Assembly: GCF_027889715.1 (NCBI RefSeq)
Contig: NZ_JAPJZH010000002.1
Coordinates: forward strand, 186,001 to 250,000
Source of the DNA: Allohoeflea poritis
GTDB taxonomy: Bacteria > Pseudomonadota > Alphaproteobacteria > Rhizobiales > Rhizobiaceae
Reading direction: 5' to 3'
DNA length: 64,000 bases
Shown here: piece by piece, positions 15,671 through 27,110 of the stretch
Position numbering within the stretch: the stretch's first letter is position 1
Layout: the number at the start of each line of letters is the position of its first letter
The notes under the pieces: model-generated
The model's input: only the letters and a program-made list of their open reading frames with translations
Told to the model about the DNA's origin: nothing
Database searches by the model: none
Program-made: the position numbers and the translations under genes

Positions 15671-17806
15671 TCAGCGGTTGCGCCGCATGCCCGCCACTTC
15701 GGCCAGAACGACATTGGCAGCGTCGAGAACGTTGGAGCCGGGGCCGAAGATCGCTGTCACACCGGCATTCTGCAGGAAATCGTAATCCTGCTCGGGGATC
15801 ACGCCGCCGCAGATGACGATGATGTCGTCTCGGCCGGCCGCCTTCAACGCACCGATCAGTTCGGGCACCAGCGTGCGGTGACCGGCAGCAAGCGACGAGA
15901 CGCCGATCACGTCGACATCGCCCGCGACCGCCTTGGACGCAACCTCGGGCGGCGTCTCGAACATATCGGACAATTCGACATCGAAACCCATATCGGCAAA
16001 GGCCGTGGCGATCACCTTCGCCCCGCGGTCATGCCCGTCCTGCCCCATCTTTGCCACCAGGATGCGCGGCTCGCGCTGCCTGTCGTTCCGGTAGTCGGCG
16101 ATTTTCTTCTGGATCAGCTCGTATTGCGCATCGCCCTTATAGGCATCGCCGTAAACGCCGGAAATAACCCTCGTGGTCGCCTTGTGACGGTTGAACGCCC
16201 GCTCCATGGCATCGGAGATTTCACCGAGGCTCGCCCGTGCGCGCGCCGCCTCGACCGCGGCGTCCAGCAGGTTGCCCGTACCGGACGCCGCCACCTCCTC
16301 CAAGGTTCCGATTGCGGCTTCATATGCCTTCTTGTCGCGCGCCTGGCGCATCTTGTTCAGCCGCGCGATCTGCGCATTGCGCACCTTGTCATTGTCGATC
16401 TCCAGTATATCGACCTTCGGTTCGTCTTCGAGACGGTAGCGATTGACGCCGACAATGACATCCTCGCCCTTGTCGATGCGTGCCTGCCTGCGGGCCGCGG
16501 CCTCCTCGATCCGCATCTTCGGCAGACCTTGTTCGACAGCCTTGGTCATGCCGCCGAGGCTCTCGACCTCCTCGATCATTCGCCAGGCCTCGTCCACCAG
16601 TTCCTTGGTCAGCGCCTCGACATAGTAGGAGCCGCCGAGCGGGTCGACGACATTCGTCACGCCCGTCTCGTGCTGCAGGATCAGCTGCGTGTTGCGGGCG
16701 ATGCGCGCCGAGAACTCGGTCGGCAGTGCGATCGCCTCGTCAAAGGAATTGGTATGCAGGGACTGCGTGCCCCCCAGAGCGGCAGCCATGGCCTCGAAGG
16801 CGGTGCGCACGATGTTGTTGTAGGGATCCTGCTCGGTAAGCGACACACCCGACGTCTGGCAATGGGTGCGCAGCATCTTCGAGCGCTCCGACTTGGCGCC
16901 GAAATCGGTCATGATCTTCGACCAGATCTGCCGCGCGGCCCTGAGTTTGGCGGCTTCCATGAAGAAATTCATGCCGATGCAGAAGAAGAAGGACAGCCGC
17001 CCGGCGAACGCATCGACGTCGAGACCCTTGCTCATCGCCGCGCGGACATATTCCATGCCGTCGGCCAGCGTGTAGGCAAGCTCCTGGGCGAGCGTCGAGC
17101 CCGCCTCCTGCATGTGGTAGCCGGAGATCGAGATCGAGTTGAATTTCGGCATTTCGCGCGCCGTGTACTCGATAATATCGGCCACGATGCGCATCGAGGA
17201 TTCCGGCGGGTAGATATAGGTGTTGCGGACCATGAACTCCTTGAGGATATCGTTCTGGATCGTGCCGGAAAGCGCGGACCGGTCGACGCCCTGCTCCTCA
17301 CCTGCGACAATGAACATCGCCAGAACGGGAATGACGGCGCCGTTCATGGTCATCGAAACAGACATCTGATCGAGCGGAATGCCGTCGAACAGGATCTTCA
17401 TATCCTCGACGGAATCGATCGCCACACCGGCCTTGCCGACATCGCCGACGACGCGCGGATGATCGGAATCATAGCCACGGTGGGTGGCCAGATCGAAGGC
17501 GACCGAAAGGCCCTTCTGCCCACCGGCGAGGTTCTTGCGATAAAAGGCGTTGGATTCCTCGGCGGTGGAGAAACCGGCATATTGACGGATCGTCCACGGA
17601 CGCCCGGCATACATTGTGCCTCGGATACCGCGGGTAAAAGGGGCAAAGCCGGGAAGTTCGCCTGCCACCGCGGCAGGCAGGTCATCGGCACCGTAGAACG
17701 GCTTGATGGTGATACCCTCCGGCGTTTCCCAGTTCAGATCCGAGGGCGGATTGCCCTTCAGCTCCTTGGTTGCCAGTTCGATCCAGTCGCGTTCCGTTTT
17801 CGTCAT
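15671..17806 (-). CDS. scpA: Methylmalonyl-CoA mutase
   Basis: A 711-residue mutase converting (R)-methylmalonyl-CoA to succinyl-CoA with adenosylcobalamin. The substrate-binding TIM barrel starts with [18 protein letters not shown] and [21 protein letters not shown]; the C-terminal B12 domain has the base-off motif DGHDRG, then [13 protein letters not shown] and [10 protein letters not shown] chose ATG at 17804-17806, ten bases past the upstream aldo/keto reductase stop; a start at 17833 would overlap that gene. It is the last gene of the bioY-pccB-pccA-AKR-mutase operon, so propionyl-CoA is carboxylated and rearranged by neighbouring products. No epimerase gene is nearby. Confidence 0.96.
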   Translation of the reverse strand: MTKTERDWIELATKELKGNPPSDLNWETPEGITIKPFYGADDLPAAVAGELPGFAPFTRGIRGTMYAGRPWTIRQYAGFSTAEESNAFYRKNLAGGQKGLSVAFDLATHRGYDSDHPRVVGDVGKAGVAIDSVEDMKILFDGIPLDQMSVSMTMNGAVIPVLAMFIVAGEEQGVDRSALSGTIQNDILKEFMVRNTYIYPPESSMRIVADIIEYTAREMPKFNSISISGYHMQEAGSTLAQELAYTLADGMEYVRAAMSKGLDVDAFAGRLSFFFCIGMNFFMEAAKLRAARQIWSKIMTDFGAKSERSKMLRTHCQTSGVSLTEQDPYNNIVRTAFEAMAAALGGTQSLHTNSFDEAIALPTEFSARIARNTQLILQHETGVTNVVDPLGGSYYVEALTKELVDEAWRMIEEVESLGGMTKAVEQGLPKMRIEEAAARRQARIDKGEDVIVGVNRYRLEDEPKVDILEIDNDKVRNAQIARLNKMRQARDKKAYEAAIGTLEEVAASGTGNLLDAAVEAARARASLGEISDAMERAFNRHKATTRVISGVYGDAYKGDAQYELIQKKIADYRNDRQREPRILVAKMGQDGHDRGAKVIATAFADMGFDVELSDMFETPPEVASKAVAGDVDVIGVSSLAAGHRTLVPELIGALKAAGRDDIIVICGGVIPEQDYDFLQNAGVTAIFGPGSNVLDAANVVLAEVAGMRRNR

Positions 17807-17816
17807 GGGTTCGTCC

Positions 17817-18725
17817 TCACGGCATCCGCTCACCGCGACTGGCTTCCAGGATTTCGTACCAGTCGCGACGGCTCATCTTGATTTCAAAGGCGCCCGCGGC
17901 CGCCCGGATGCGCTCCGGGGACTGGGTGCCGATAATGGGAACGACGCCCGCCGGATGCGCCAGCAGCCAGGCAAGGGCCACGCATTCACGCGTCGATCCA
18001 TTGTCATTCGCAATTCTGTCCAGAACGGCGACCAGCCCGGCGGCGCGGAGATCCGCCCTATCCGGCGCCCGACCGGTCGCCAATGACCCGCCCGCCAGGG
18101 GCGACCAGGCCAGGGGTATGACGGAAGCGCTCTGAGCATGGTCGAGCGTGCCGTCAAAAAGCGGTTGCGTGTGCAGGGCCGAAAATTCCGGCTGTGTCAC
18201 AGCAAGCGGAACATCGAGGAAAGACTGCAGGGCGCGCGTCTGTTCCGGTGAATAGTTCGAAACGCCGACCGCGTGCGTCTTGCCGCTCCAGATCAGTTCG
18301 TTCAGCGCTTCGGCCACTTCCGCCGGGCTCGTCAGGAAATCCGGGCGATGGACGAGAAAGACATCGACCGCGTCGCTTTTGAGACGCCGCAGCGAGGCTT
18401 CGCAGGAAGCGATCAGTTCCTGCCTGGACGAATTGTAAGGAACCGGCGGTGTGATGCCGCCCTTCGTGACAAGCACGATCTCGTCGCGAAACGATGGGCG
18501 CTCGGACAAAAGCACACCAAGCATTTCCTCGGCGGCGCCAGCGCCATAGACGGCGGCGGTATCGATGATGTTGGCGCCGATTTCAAGCGCCGCGTCGATC
18601 TTTCCGCGCAGGGCATCCTGCGGCGTTCCCGGCAGGCGCCAGCATCCATAGGCCAGCCGTCCGACCTCGCGGCCGACCAGTCTGCCACGCGGCTTCACCG
18701 TCAGGAATGTCTCCGGGTCGCTCAA
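17817..18725 (-). CDS. Aldo/keto reductase
   Basis: A 302-residue NADPH-dependent reductase. The catalytic tetrad is visible: Asp and Tyr in [16 protein letters not shown], Lys in VLVTKGG and His in [10 protein letters not shown]. The C-terminal cofactor region is [16 protein letters not shown]. The start is TTG at 18723-18725, overlapping the pccA stop (TTGA), so translation is coupled. Its place between the carboxylase and the mutase genes is odd, since neither step needs a reductase; it may remove an aldehyde formed from propionate precursors, or simply be carried along. Confidence 0.88.
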   Translation of the reverse strand: MSDPETFLTVKPRGRLVGREVGRLAYGCWRLPGTPQDALRGKIDAALEIGANIIDTAAVYGAGAAEEMLGVLLSERPSFRDEIVLVTKGGITPPVPYNSSRQELIASCEASLRRLKSDAVDVFLVHRPDFLTSPAEVAEALNELIWSGKTHAVGVSNYSPEQTRALQSFLDVPLAVTQPEFSALHTQPLFDGTLDHAQSASVIPLAWSPLAGGSLATGRAPDRADLRAAGLVAVLDRIANDNGSTRECVALAWLLAHPAGVVPIIGTQSPERIRAAAGAFEIKMSRRDWYEILEASRGERMP

Positions 18726-20731
18726 GCCTCGAACTCCATGATCACCTCATCGACCGCCAGGCTGTCGCCCACCGAGACCGGTATTTTCGCGACCTTGCCC
18801 GGTCGCTCCGCCCTCAGGACATTCTCCATTTTCATGGCTTCGACGATCGCCAGCGACTGGCCTTCCTCGACCTCGGCGCCCTCCTCCACATGCAGCGCGA
18901 CCACCAACCCCGGCATCGGGCAAAGCAGCATCTTCGACGTATCCGGCGGCAGTTTTTCCGGCATCAGCGCCGCAAGCTCTGCCACCCGGGTGGAAAGGAC
19001 CTGAACCGTCTGGTCGATGCCGCGATGCCGCAGGCGATAACCGCCCGGAGCGGGATCGACCTTGAAGGCGGCGGAAGCGCCATCGATCTCCAGCAAAGCC
19101 AATGTTTCTCCGGGCTGCCAGGATGTCGTCAGCCGCATCGGCTCCTTTTCGCCGACGGTCACCGAATAGCCGTCATCGTCACGCGATACACGCACCTTGG
19201 TGTTCTCACGATCCATGCGCACGGTCTTTTCGCCCGCATCCGGGCCGCCATTGTCCGAAAAGCGTTTGCTCGCGGTAACGTCGCGACGCTCGCCCTCGAT
19301 TGCATCGAGAACAGCGGCAACCGCAGAAAGGTCTCTGGCGGTCTGGCTGTCCGCTTCGACGCCCACGAACCCGTCAGGATATTCCTCGGCGATAAAGGCG
19401 GTGGTGATGTCGCCCGAACGGAACCGGCCATGATCCATGACCGCCGACAGGAATGGAATGTTGTGGCCGATTCCCTCGACCTCGAAATGATCGAGGGCAT
19501 CGGCCATGCTTTCCACCGCCCCGCTGCGGTCCGGCGCCCAAGTGCACAGCTTGGCGATCATCGGATCGTAGAACATCGAAATCTCGCCGCCTTCGAAGAC
19601 GCCGGTATCGTTGCGCACGATATGACCGTTTTCGCCGGTGCCTTCCTGCGGCGGGCGGTACCGCGTCAGCCGCCCGATGGACGGCAGGAAATTGCGGTAG
19701 GGATCTTCCGCATAGAGCCGGCTTTCGACCGCCCAGCCATTGAGCTTGATATCGTCCTGGCCGATGCCGAGTTCCTCGCCGGAGGCGACCCGGATCATCT
19801 GCTCGACAAGATCGACGCCGGTGATCAGTTCGGTGACCGGGTGTTCCACCTGCAGGCGCGTGTTCATTTCCAGGAAGTAGAAATTGCGGTCCTTGTCGAC
19901 GATGAACTCGACCGTCCCGGCGCTGGCGTAGTCGACAGCCTTGGCAAGCGCCACGGCCTGTTCGCCCATCGCCTTGCGCGTTTCCGCATCGAGGAATGGC
20001 GACGGCGCCTCCTCGATAACCTTCTGGTTGCGCCGCTGGATCGAACATTCACGCTCGCCCAGATAGATGCAGTTGCCCTTCGTGTCGGCAAGGACCTGGA
20101 TCTCGATGTGACGCGGCTCTGTGACGAATTTCTCGATAAAAATGCGGTCGTCGCCGAAGCTGGAAGCAGCCTCGGATTTGGAACGCTCGAAACCCTCGCG
20201 CGCCTCTTCGTCGTTCCAGGCAATGCGCATGCCCTTGCCGCCGCCGCCGGCACTCGCCTTGATCATCACCGGATAGCCGATATCGGTGGCGATGCGCACC
20301 GCATGCTCGGCATCGTCGATCAGCCCCATGACGCCCGGAACTGTCGAAACGCCCGCCTCGGCTGCAATCTTCTTGGATGTGATCTTGTCGCCCATCGCCT
20401 CGATCGCGCCCCTTGGCGGCCCGATGAAGGCGATGCCTTCGGCGGCCAGCCGCTCGGCGAACTCGGCGCGTTCGGAAAGAAATCCGTAGCCCGGATGCAC
20501 CGCTTCGGCGCCGGTCTGCTTGCACGCTTCGACGATCCTGTCGATCACCAGATAGCTCTCCGCGGCGGCCGGCGGGCCGATGAAGACCGCCTCGTCGGCC
20601 ATCTCCACATGCAGCGCGTTGCGGTCCGCCTCCGAGTAGACGGCGACCGTGGCAATGCCCATCCGCTTGGCGGTCTTGAACACGCGGCAGGCGATTTCGC
20701 CGCGATTGGCGACCAGGATTTTCTTGAACAT
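18722..20731 (-). CDS. pccA: Propionyl-CoA carboxylase alpha subunit (biotin carboxylase + biotin carrier)
   Basis: A 669-residue subunit. Biotin carboxylase runs from the N-terminus (KILVANRGEIACRVFKTAKRMG) through the ATP-grasp glycine loop KASAGGGGKGMR and EMNTRLQVEHPVTE. A BT-type linker domain follows (about 470-590) and a biotin carrier domain closes the protein, with the biotinylated Lys634 in EAMKMEN. It carboxylates biotin with bicarbonate and ATP for transfer to propionyl-CoA by PccB. The gene starts 11 bases after pccB. BioY upstream in the same operon would supply the cofactor. Confidence 0.96.
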   Translation of the reverse strand: MFKKILVANRGEIACRVFKTAKRMGIATVAVYSEADRNALHVEMADEAVFIGPPAAAESYLVIDRIVEACKQTGAEAVHPGYGFLSERAEFAERLAAEGIAFIGPPRGAIEAMGDKITSKKIAAEAGVSTVPGVMGLIDDAEHAVRIATDIGYPVMIKASAGGGGKGMRIAWNDEEAREGFERSKSEAASSFGDDRIFIEKFVTEPRHIEIQVLADTKGNCIYLGERECSIQRRNQKVIEEAPSPFLDAETRKAMGEQAVALAKAVDYASAGTVEFIVDKDRNFYFLEMNTRLQVEHPVTELITGVDLVEQMIRVASGEELGIGQDDIKLNGWAVESRLYAEDPYRNFLPSIGRLTRYRPPQEGTGENGHIVRNDTGVFEGGEISMFYDPMIAKLCTWAPDRSGAVESMADALDHFEVEGIGHNIPFLSAVMDHGRFRSGDITTAFIAEEYPDGFVGVEADSQTARDLSAVAAVLDAIEGERRDVTASKRFSDNGGPDAGEKTVRMDRENTKVRVSRDDDGYSVTVGEKEPMRLTTSWQPGETLALLEIDGASAAFKVDPAPGGYRLRHRGIDQTVQVLSTRVAELAALMPEKLPPDTSKMLLCPMPGLVVALHVEEGAEVEEGQSLAIVEAMKMENVLRAERPGKVAKIPVSVGDSLAVDEVIMEFEA

Positions 20732-20742
20732 CTGCCTGTCCC

Positions 20743-22274
<1,532 letters not shown>

Positions 22275-22275
<1 letters not shown>

Positions 22276-22853
22276 CACACCGCACCGCGCGATTTCAGGA
22301 ACTTCCAGGCGGTCGGGAAGATGAGCGCAGCGAGCGCGGCCTTGGTCAGATCACCGAGAATGAACGGGTAAAGACCCCAGGCCAGAACCGGCTTGTCCCA
22401 GCCGACAAGGCCGCCCAGCCACAACAGTCCGGGAACATAGAGGATCACCGTTCCGGCGAGCGCCGCTAGAAAGGCCATGACGATATTGCGGTCCCATCCG
22501 CGCTCGGCCAGCCAGCCGGTCAGACCAGCGGCAAGCACGAAGCCGATGAGGAAGCCGCCCGTCGGACCCATCATATAGGCGATCCCGATGCCCTTTTCGG
22601 GCGTTCCGGAAAAGACCGGAAGGCCGGCTGCCCCTTCCACCAGATAGAGCAACACGGAAAGCACCGCGAGCCTGGAGCCAAGCGCCAGACCAAGACCGAG
22701 AACGACAAGCGTCTGCATGGTCATCGGCACCGGAAAGAACGGAACGGCGGCTTTCGCCGACAATGCGAGCAGGATCGAGGCGGAAACGACAATGAGTGAA
22801 TCGCGCAGCAATGAATGGCTGCGTCCGGCGGTCAAGGTGGCGTAAAGCGTCAC
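22275..22853 (-). CDS. bioY: BioY family biotin transporter (ECF substrate-binding component)
   Basis: A 192-residue membrane protein with about six helices. Family motifs include [32 protein letters not shown] and [10 protein letters not shown]. The start is GTG at 22851-22853 with a strong GGAGGG site. BioY binds and imports biotin, alone or with ECF ATPase subunits; no bioM or bioN is in the window. It is the first gene of the operon with the biotin-dependent carboxylase, overlapping pccB by one base, which ties biotin uptake to propionate metabolism rather than to a biotin biosynthesis regulon. Confidence 0.93.
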
Positions 22854-22958
22854 GGGATCCCTCCATGAAATACAGTGATGGTCCTTAAGGATGGATCAGG
22901 TGTAGCGCGCCACGGGATCGCGCAAAAGGGTTGAAATAGCAACAAAGTTGATTTAGCT

Positions 22959-22986
22959 AATTTTGCAAACTTAATTTTGCAAAGTT
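22959..22986. promoter_or_regulatory. Two tandem TTTGCAAA near-palindromes, candidate PrpR/RamB-type operator
   Basis: AATTTTGCAAACTT (22959-22972) is followed at once by AATTTTGCAAAGTT (22973-22986). Each 14-bp unit is nearly palindromic around TTTGCAAA. The actinobacterial relatives RamB and PrpR bind TTTGCAAA-containing sites, so autoregulation and control of the divergent bioY-pcc operon is a reasonable inference. The array ends directly before the regulator's start codon. Confidence 0.7.
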
Positions 22987-22992
22987 GTGAAA

Positions 22993-24411
22993 ATGCGCGC
23001 ACGAAAACTCTTCATCGGCCGCAACATCCGCCGGATCCGCGAGGAAAACGGCCAGACACAAGCTGTCTTCGCCAAACAGCTTGGCATTTCAACGAGTTAC
23101 CTCAACCAGATCGAAAACAACCAGCGCCATGTCACGGCACCGGTGCTGCTGGCGCTCGCCGAGAATTTTTCCGTGGACATTGCCAGCCTGTCGGAAAACG
23201 ACAGTGACCGGCTGCTCGCCGATATGGCCGAGGCAATCGCCGATCCGCTGTTCAAGGGCCAGCAGCCATCGGCGCAGGATCTCAAGCTTGTCACGCAAAA
23301 CACGCCATCGGTGGCGCGCGCCTTTCTCGCCATGCATCAGGCCCTGCGGCGCGCCGGCGAGCAACTCGCCGAACTGGATGACACGCTTGAGCGCTCCGGC
23401 GGACTGAACGAACCGACGCCCTATGAAGAGGTTCGCGACTTCTTCCACTATCTCGACAATTACATCCACGAGCTTGATATCGCAGCCGAAAAGCTGGCCG
23501 AGGATTTGCGCGGCACGACCAGAAACCGGGTCCGCACGCTGGCCGATCATCTGGAGCGCAACCACCGGGTCCGGGTTTCCATCGGCGGCGCGGCAACGGG
23601 CGCCGAGGCGATCAGACGTTACGACCCGGTCTCGCGGGTCCTGTCGGTCAATCCGAAGGCACCGCCTTCAACCCACGCATTCCAGCTGGCTCATCAGATC
23701 GGGCTGCTGGAACATGCCGACACAATGACCGCGATCATCGACAAGGCCGGTTTCCGCACCGAGGACGCAGCATCCGTGTGCCGTATCGGCCTTGCCAACT
23801 ATTTCGCCGGCAGCGCCCTGCTTCCCTATGGTGAATTTCTGGCCTCTTCCGGCGAACTGCGCCACGACCTTGAACTGCTCGCGGACCGCTTCGGCGCCAG
23901 CATCGAGCAGGTCGCGCATCGCCTGAGCACGCTGCAAAGGCCCGGCAACAAGGGCATTCCGTTCTTCTTTGCCCGGGTCGATCAGGCCGGCAACATCACC
24001 AAGCGCCACAGCGCCACCAAGCTGCAATTCGCGCGTTTCGGCTCCGCCTGTCCGCTGTGGAACGTGCATAACGCCTTCTCGACCTCGGCGCGGATCTTAA
24101 GACAACTCGCGGAAACGCCGGACGGCATGCGCTATTTGTGCCTGGCAACGGCGGTGACCAAGCCGAATGGCGGCTTCCGCGATCCGGTGCAGCGCTACGC
24201 GCTCGCCTTCGGCTGCGAGATCAAGCATGCCGGAGCGCTGGTCTACGCTGATGATCTGGATCTTGAAAGCGATACGGCTTTCGAGCCGATCGGCATATCC
24301 TGCCGGATCTGCGAGCGCTCGGACTGCCACCAGCGCGCCGTGCCGCCGCTCAAGCGCCGGCTTTCGGTCGACCCGAACAGCCGGGACACGATCCCCTACT
24401 CCTTCGACTGA
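22993..24411 (+). CDS. Short-chain fatty acid metabolism regulator, PrpR/ScfR/RamB type
   Basis: A 472-residue XRE-type regulator. The helix-turn-helix is at residues 1-60 (NIRRIREENGQTQAVFAKQL, STSYLNQIENNQRH). The middle has a degenerate DUF955 motif (FQLAHQIGLLEH; the metalloprotease HExxH has lost its Glu). The C-terminal DUF2083-like part holds a conserved cysteine group (SCRICERSDCHQR) like the one that binds an Fe-S cluster in mycobacterial PrpR. It probably senses propionyl-CoA or a related signal and controls the divergent bioY-pcc operon. I chose ATG 22993; a GTG at 22987 is also in frame. Neither has a clear ribosome site. Confidence 0.88.
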   Translation: MRARKLFIGRNIRRIREENGQTQAVFAKQLGISTSYLNQIENNQRHVTAPVLLALAENFSVDIASLSENDSDRLLADMAEAIADPLFKGQQPSAQDLKLVTQNTPSVARAFLAMHQALRRAGEQLAELDDTLERSGGLNEPTPYEEVRDFFHYLDNYIHELDIAAEKLAEDLRGTTRNRVRTLADHLERNHRVRVSIGGAATGAEAIRRYDPVSRVLSVNPKAPPSTHAFQLAHQIGLLEHADTMTAIIDKAGFRTEDAASVCRIGLANYFAGSALLPYGEFLASSGELRHDLELLADRFGASIEQVAHRLSTLQRPGNKGIPFFFARVDQAGNITKRHSATKLQFARFGSACPLWNVHNAFSTSARILRQLAETPDGMRYLCLATAVTKPNGGFRDPVQRYALAFGCEIKHAGALVYADDLDLESDTAFEPIGISCRICERSDCHQRAVPPLKRRLSVDPNSRDTIPYSFD

Positions 24412-24432
24412 CCGGGGCCGCCACGGCCCCGG
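24412..24432. terminator. Hairpin between convergent genes
   Basis: A perfect 8-bp stem (CCGGGGCC at 24412-24419 with GGCCCCGG at 24425-24432) with a 5-base loop fills most of the 28-base gap between the regulator and the TRAP large-permease stops. No T run follows, but position and symmetry suit a shared terminator. Confidence 0.55.
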
Positions 24433-24439
24433 CTGCGCC

Positions 24440-27097
24440 TTAGAAGTTCAGCGAGATATCCCGGTGATCGGACGTGCAGGCCGCCACGTAAAGCGCCTGT
24501 TCGCGCGTAAGACGCCGCTGCTGGCGTATGCCGATCGTCGGGCCGAGCGTTGTGACATATTCATCGATCCCGGCCTTCAGCGCTTCATTCGCCTTCTCAC
24601 GCCAGGCAAGCTGCGTCTGGTATTCGGCAACAGCCTTGTCGATTTCCGCAAGCGCTTTTTCCTTGCTCGGATTTCGCGAACGCAAAGCCCGGCGCGCCTT
24701 GGAAAGGTCCGACTTGATGTCGTCCGCACCTTCGATCTCGCCGAATTGCTTCGAAAGCACATTGAGCGGTTCGGTCATGTCCTCCGGTTCATTGTCCATG
24801 ACCTGCTGGCCGATGCCCTCAAGCTCCGGGCCGAGTGCCGTGAACGCATCATAGGCGTTGAGGCTTGCAAGCAGGGACGCCGCCGGCGCATAGGCCTTCT
24901 CGGCTGTCTGGAAATATTCGCGATTGAGTTTCGACTGATTGTCGTTCAGCTTGTCGAAATCGCTGTAGACCTGCTCCCATTCCTCCGGAATGGAGGCTGC
25001 CAGCGCTTCCTTGTCCGCCTGCAGCGTGGCGACGCGATTCTCATATCGCTCTTTCTGCGCGGCCTGCGAAGGATCGCGCGCCCGTTCGATCAGCACCTCG
25101 AAATGCTCGATCCGCTCGTCGATATCGCGGATGTCCTGCTCGATGGCACGGACCTGTTTGTGAAGCGGCCGATAGTCCGCTGATGCGGCGTCGATATCGC
25201 CCCGGGCCGCCTGACCGTCATCCAGCAGCGCGATCGCCTTGGAGACATTTTCGAAACTGCCTGTGACCGACTTCGAGAGCTTTTCGGGCAAGACACCGAA
25301 ATCAAGTTGGCGAACCTTGTCGACGGCACTTATCAGCTCGCCGCGCGTCTCGCCCAGTTCCTCGGCCAGATATTGTTCGACACAATAGGCCAGCCGCGGA
25401 TTGCGCGGCGGCGGCGCGGTCTCCGACAGAAGCGCGACGCGGTTCGGCAGATAGTTCACCAGTTGCGGCGCCATGCCGACAATCACCAGCGCAAGGAGCT
25501 GGATGCAGATAAACGGAACGACGCCCTTGTAGATCGACAGGGTCTTGACCGTCGAATCTGCAACACCGCGCAGATAAAACAGCGCAAAGCCGAAAGGCGG
25601 TGTCAGGAACGACGTCTGGATATTGAGACCGATCATGACGCCGAGCCAGACCGCCGTCACATTGGCTTCCGGATCGGCAAGCAGGATCGGCGCGACGATC
25701 GGAACGACCACCACCGCGATCTCGATGAAATCGAGAAAGAAGCCCAGCACGAAGATCACCGCCATCACGATGACGAATTTCGTCCAGAACCCCCCGCCGA
25801 GACCTTCCAGGAACTCCTTGACGAGGTGTTCGCCGCCGAAGGCGCGGAAGGCTGCCGTCAGGATTGCAGCGCCCAGCAGGATGATGAAGACCAGCGATGT
25901 CGTCTTGGCCGTCTCGATCATCACGCCCTTGAGCGTGTCCTCGATCTTGAAGGACCGCCATCCGCTCCACACAAGCGCAATGATCAGGCCGACAACGCAG
26001 GCAATCGCAAGGGTGACGCCCAGAACGTCCGAGCTCGTCTTGATGTTCTTGATGTTCGTGTTGAAGGTCGACAGGACAAAGGCCAGTCCGACCAGCGAGA
26101 TGATCGCGATGATGGCCGGATAATAGGCATCCTTGTGCCCGTCCCTGAGGCGGTAACCCGCCATGATCAGCGCGCCGGCCGCGCCGATCGCGCCGGCCTG
26201 GTTGACGGTGGCAACGCCGGCGATGATCGAACCGAGCACCAGGAAGATCAGGATCAGCGGCGGAAACAGCGACAGGCAGACCTTCAGCAGGAACCTGGCG
26301 TCGTATTTGCCATCATAGGGAACCGGCGGCGCGGACTTCGGGCGCAGCGCCGCGAAGATCAGGATGTAGACCATGTAGAGGCCGACAAGCACCAGGCCCG
26401 GGATAATAGCGCCGAGGAACATTTCACCGGCGCTGGTCGAGCCGACATCGAAGATGCTCGGCATGGTCAGCTCACCGGTCGAGTCCTTGAACAGCGCCTT
26501 GCGCGCGGTGCCGGCCTGATCGGCCGCGCTGGTCAACTGGTCGGCCAGGATAATCAGAACGATCGACGGCGGGATGATCTGCCCGAGCGTTCCGGAAGCG
26601 GCGATGGTGCCTGTCGCCAGTTGCTGTGAATAGTTGTTCCGCAGCATGGCAGGCAGCGAGATCAGCCCCATCGCGACCACCGTGGCGCCGACAATACCGG
26701 TGGTTGCGGCCAGCAGTGCGCCAACGAAGACGACCGAAATGCCGAGACCACCCGGGATCGGCCCGAAAAGCTGAGCCATGGTGATCAGCAGATCCTCTGC
26801 GATCTTCGAGCGCTGCAGCATGATTCCCATGAAGATGAACAGCGGAATCGCGATCAGCGTGTCGCGTTCCGGTTCCCAATAGACCCCTCGAAGGTTGGTC
26901 ACCCCGGCACTGAGCCATTGCGACGGGCCGCCTTGCGCGAAGAAGACGTCCGTGTCGCCGGCAAACAGATAGCCGGCGATTGCGGCGATCAGGATGGTGA
27001 CGATGGACGAGCCCGGCAGGGCGAATGCGACCGGATAGCCCGAACCGAGGGCCAGCGCCATCAGCAGGACCAGGAGGGCGAGAAAATACAGTTCCAT
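24440..27097 (-). CDS. TRAP transporter large permease (DctM) with long C-terminal coiled-coil extension
   Basis: An 885-residue protein. Residues 1 to about 553 are the DctM membrane domain: SGYPVAFALPG, ALLAATTGIVGATVVAMGLISLP and LGFFLDFIEIAVVVVPIVAPIL mark the two repeated scoop regions. It is enlarged in the middle by extra helices (about 265-400). Typical DctM proteins are near 430 residues. The last 332 residues are hydrophilic, helical and heptad-like (RAIEQDIRDIDERIEHFEVL; ERYENRVATLQADKEALA) and should lie outside the membrane. It forms the secondary, cation-driven importer with the DctQ and DctP homologues encoded just upstream. The role of the tail is unknown. Confidence 0.9.
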   Translation of the reverse strand: MELYFLALLVLLMALALGSGYPVAFALPGSSIVTILIAAIAGYLFAGDTDVFFAQGGPSQWLSAGVTNLRGVYWEPERDTLIAIPLFIFMGIMLQRSKIAEDLLITMAQLFGPIPGGLGISVVFVGALLAATTGIVGATVVAMGLISLPAMLRNNYSQQLATGTIAASGTLGQIIPPSIVLIILADQLTSAADQAGTARKALFKDSTGELTMPSIFDVGSTSAGEMFLGAIIPGLVLVGLYMVYILIFAALRPKSAPPVPYDGKYDARFLLKVCLSLFPPLILIFLVLGSIIAGVATVNQAGAIGAAGALIMAGYRLRDGHKDAYYPAIIAIISLVGLAFVLSTFNTNIKNIKTSSDVLGVTLAIACVVGLIIALVWSGWRSFKIEDTLKGVMIETAKTTSLVFIILLGAAILTAAFRAFGGEHLVKEFLEGLGGGFWTKFVIVMAVIFVLGFFLDFIEIAVVVVPIVAPILLADPEANVTAVWLGVMIGLNIQTSFLTPPFGFALFYLRGVADSTVKTLSIYKGVVPFICIQLLALVIVGMAPQLVNYLPNRVALLSETAPPPRNPRLAYCVEQYLAEELGETRGELISAVDKVRQLDFGVLPEKLSKSVTGSFENVSKAIALLDDGQAARGDIDAASADYRPLHKQVRAIEQDIRDIDERIEHFEVLIERARDPSQAAQKERYENRVATLQADKEALAASIPEEWEQVYSDFDKLNDNQSKLNREYFQTAEKAYAPAASLLASLNAYDAFTALGPELEGIGQQVMDNEPEDMTEPLNVLSKQFGEIEGADDIKSDLSKARRALRSRNPSKEKALAEIDKAVAEYQTQLAWREKANEALKAGIDEYVTTLGPTIGIRQQRRLTREQALYVAACTSDHRDISLNF

Positions 27098-27110
27098 GAT
27101 CGTTTCGCCC

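Noticed and set aside
22987-22993. GTG at 22987 as start of the PrpR-like regulator
   Set aside because: It adds two residues and would abut the operator repeats directly; ATG 22993 is adequate, though neither start has a visible ribosome site.
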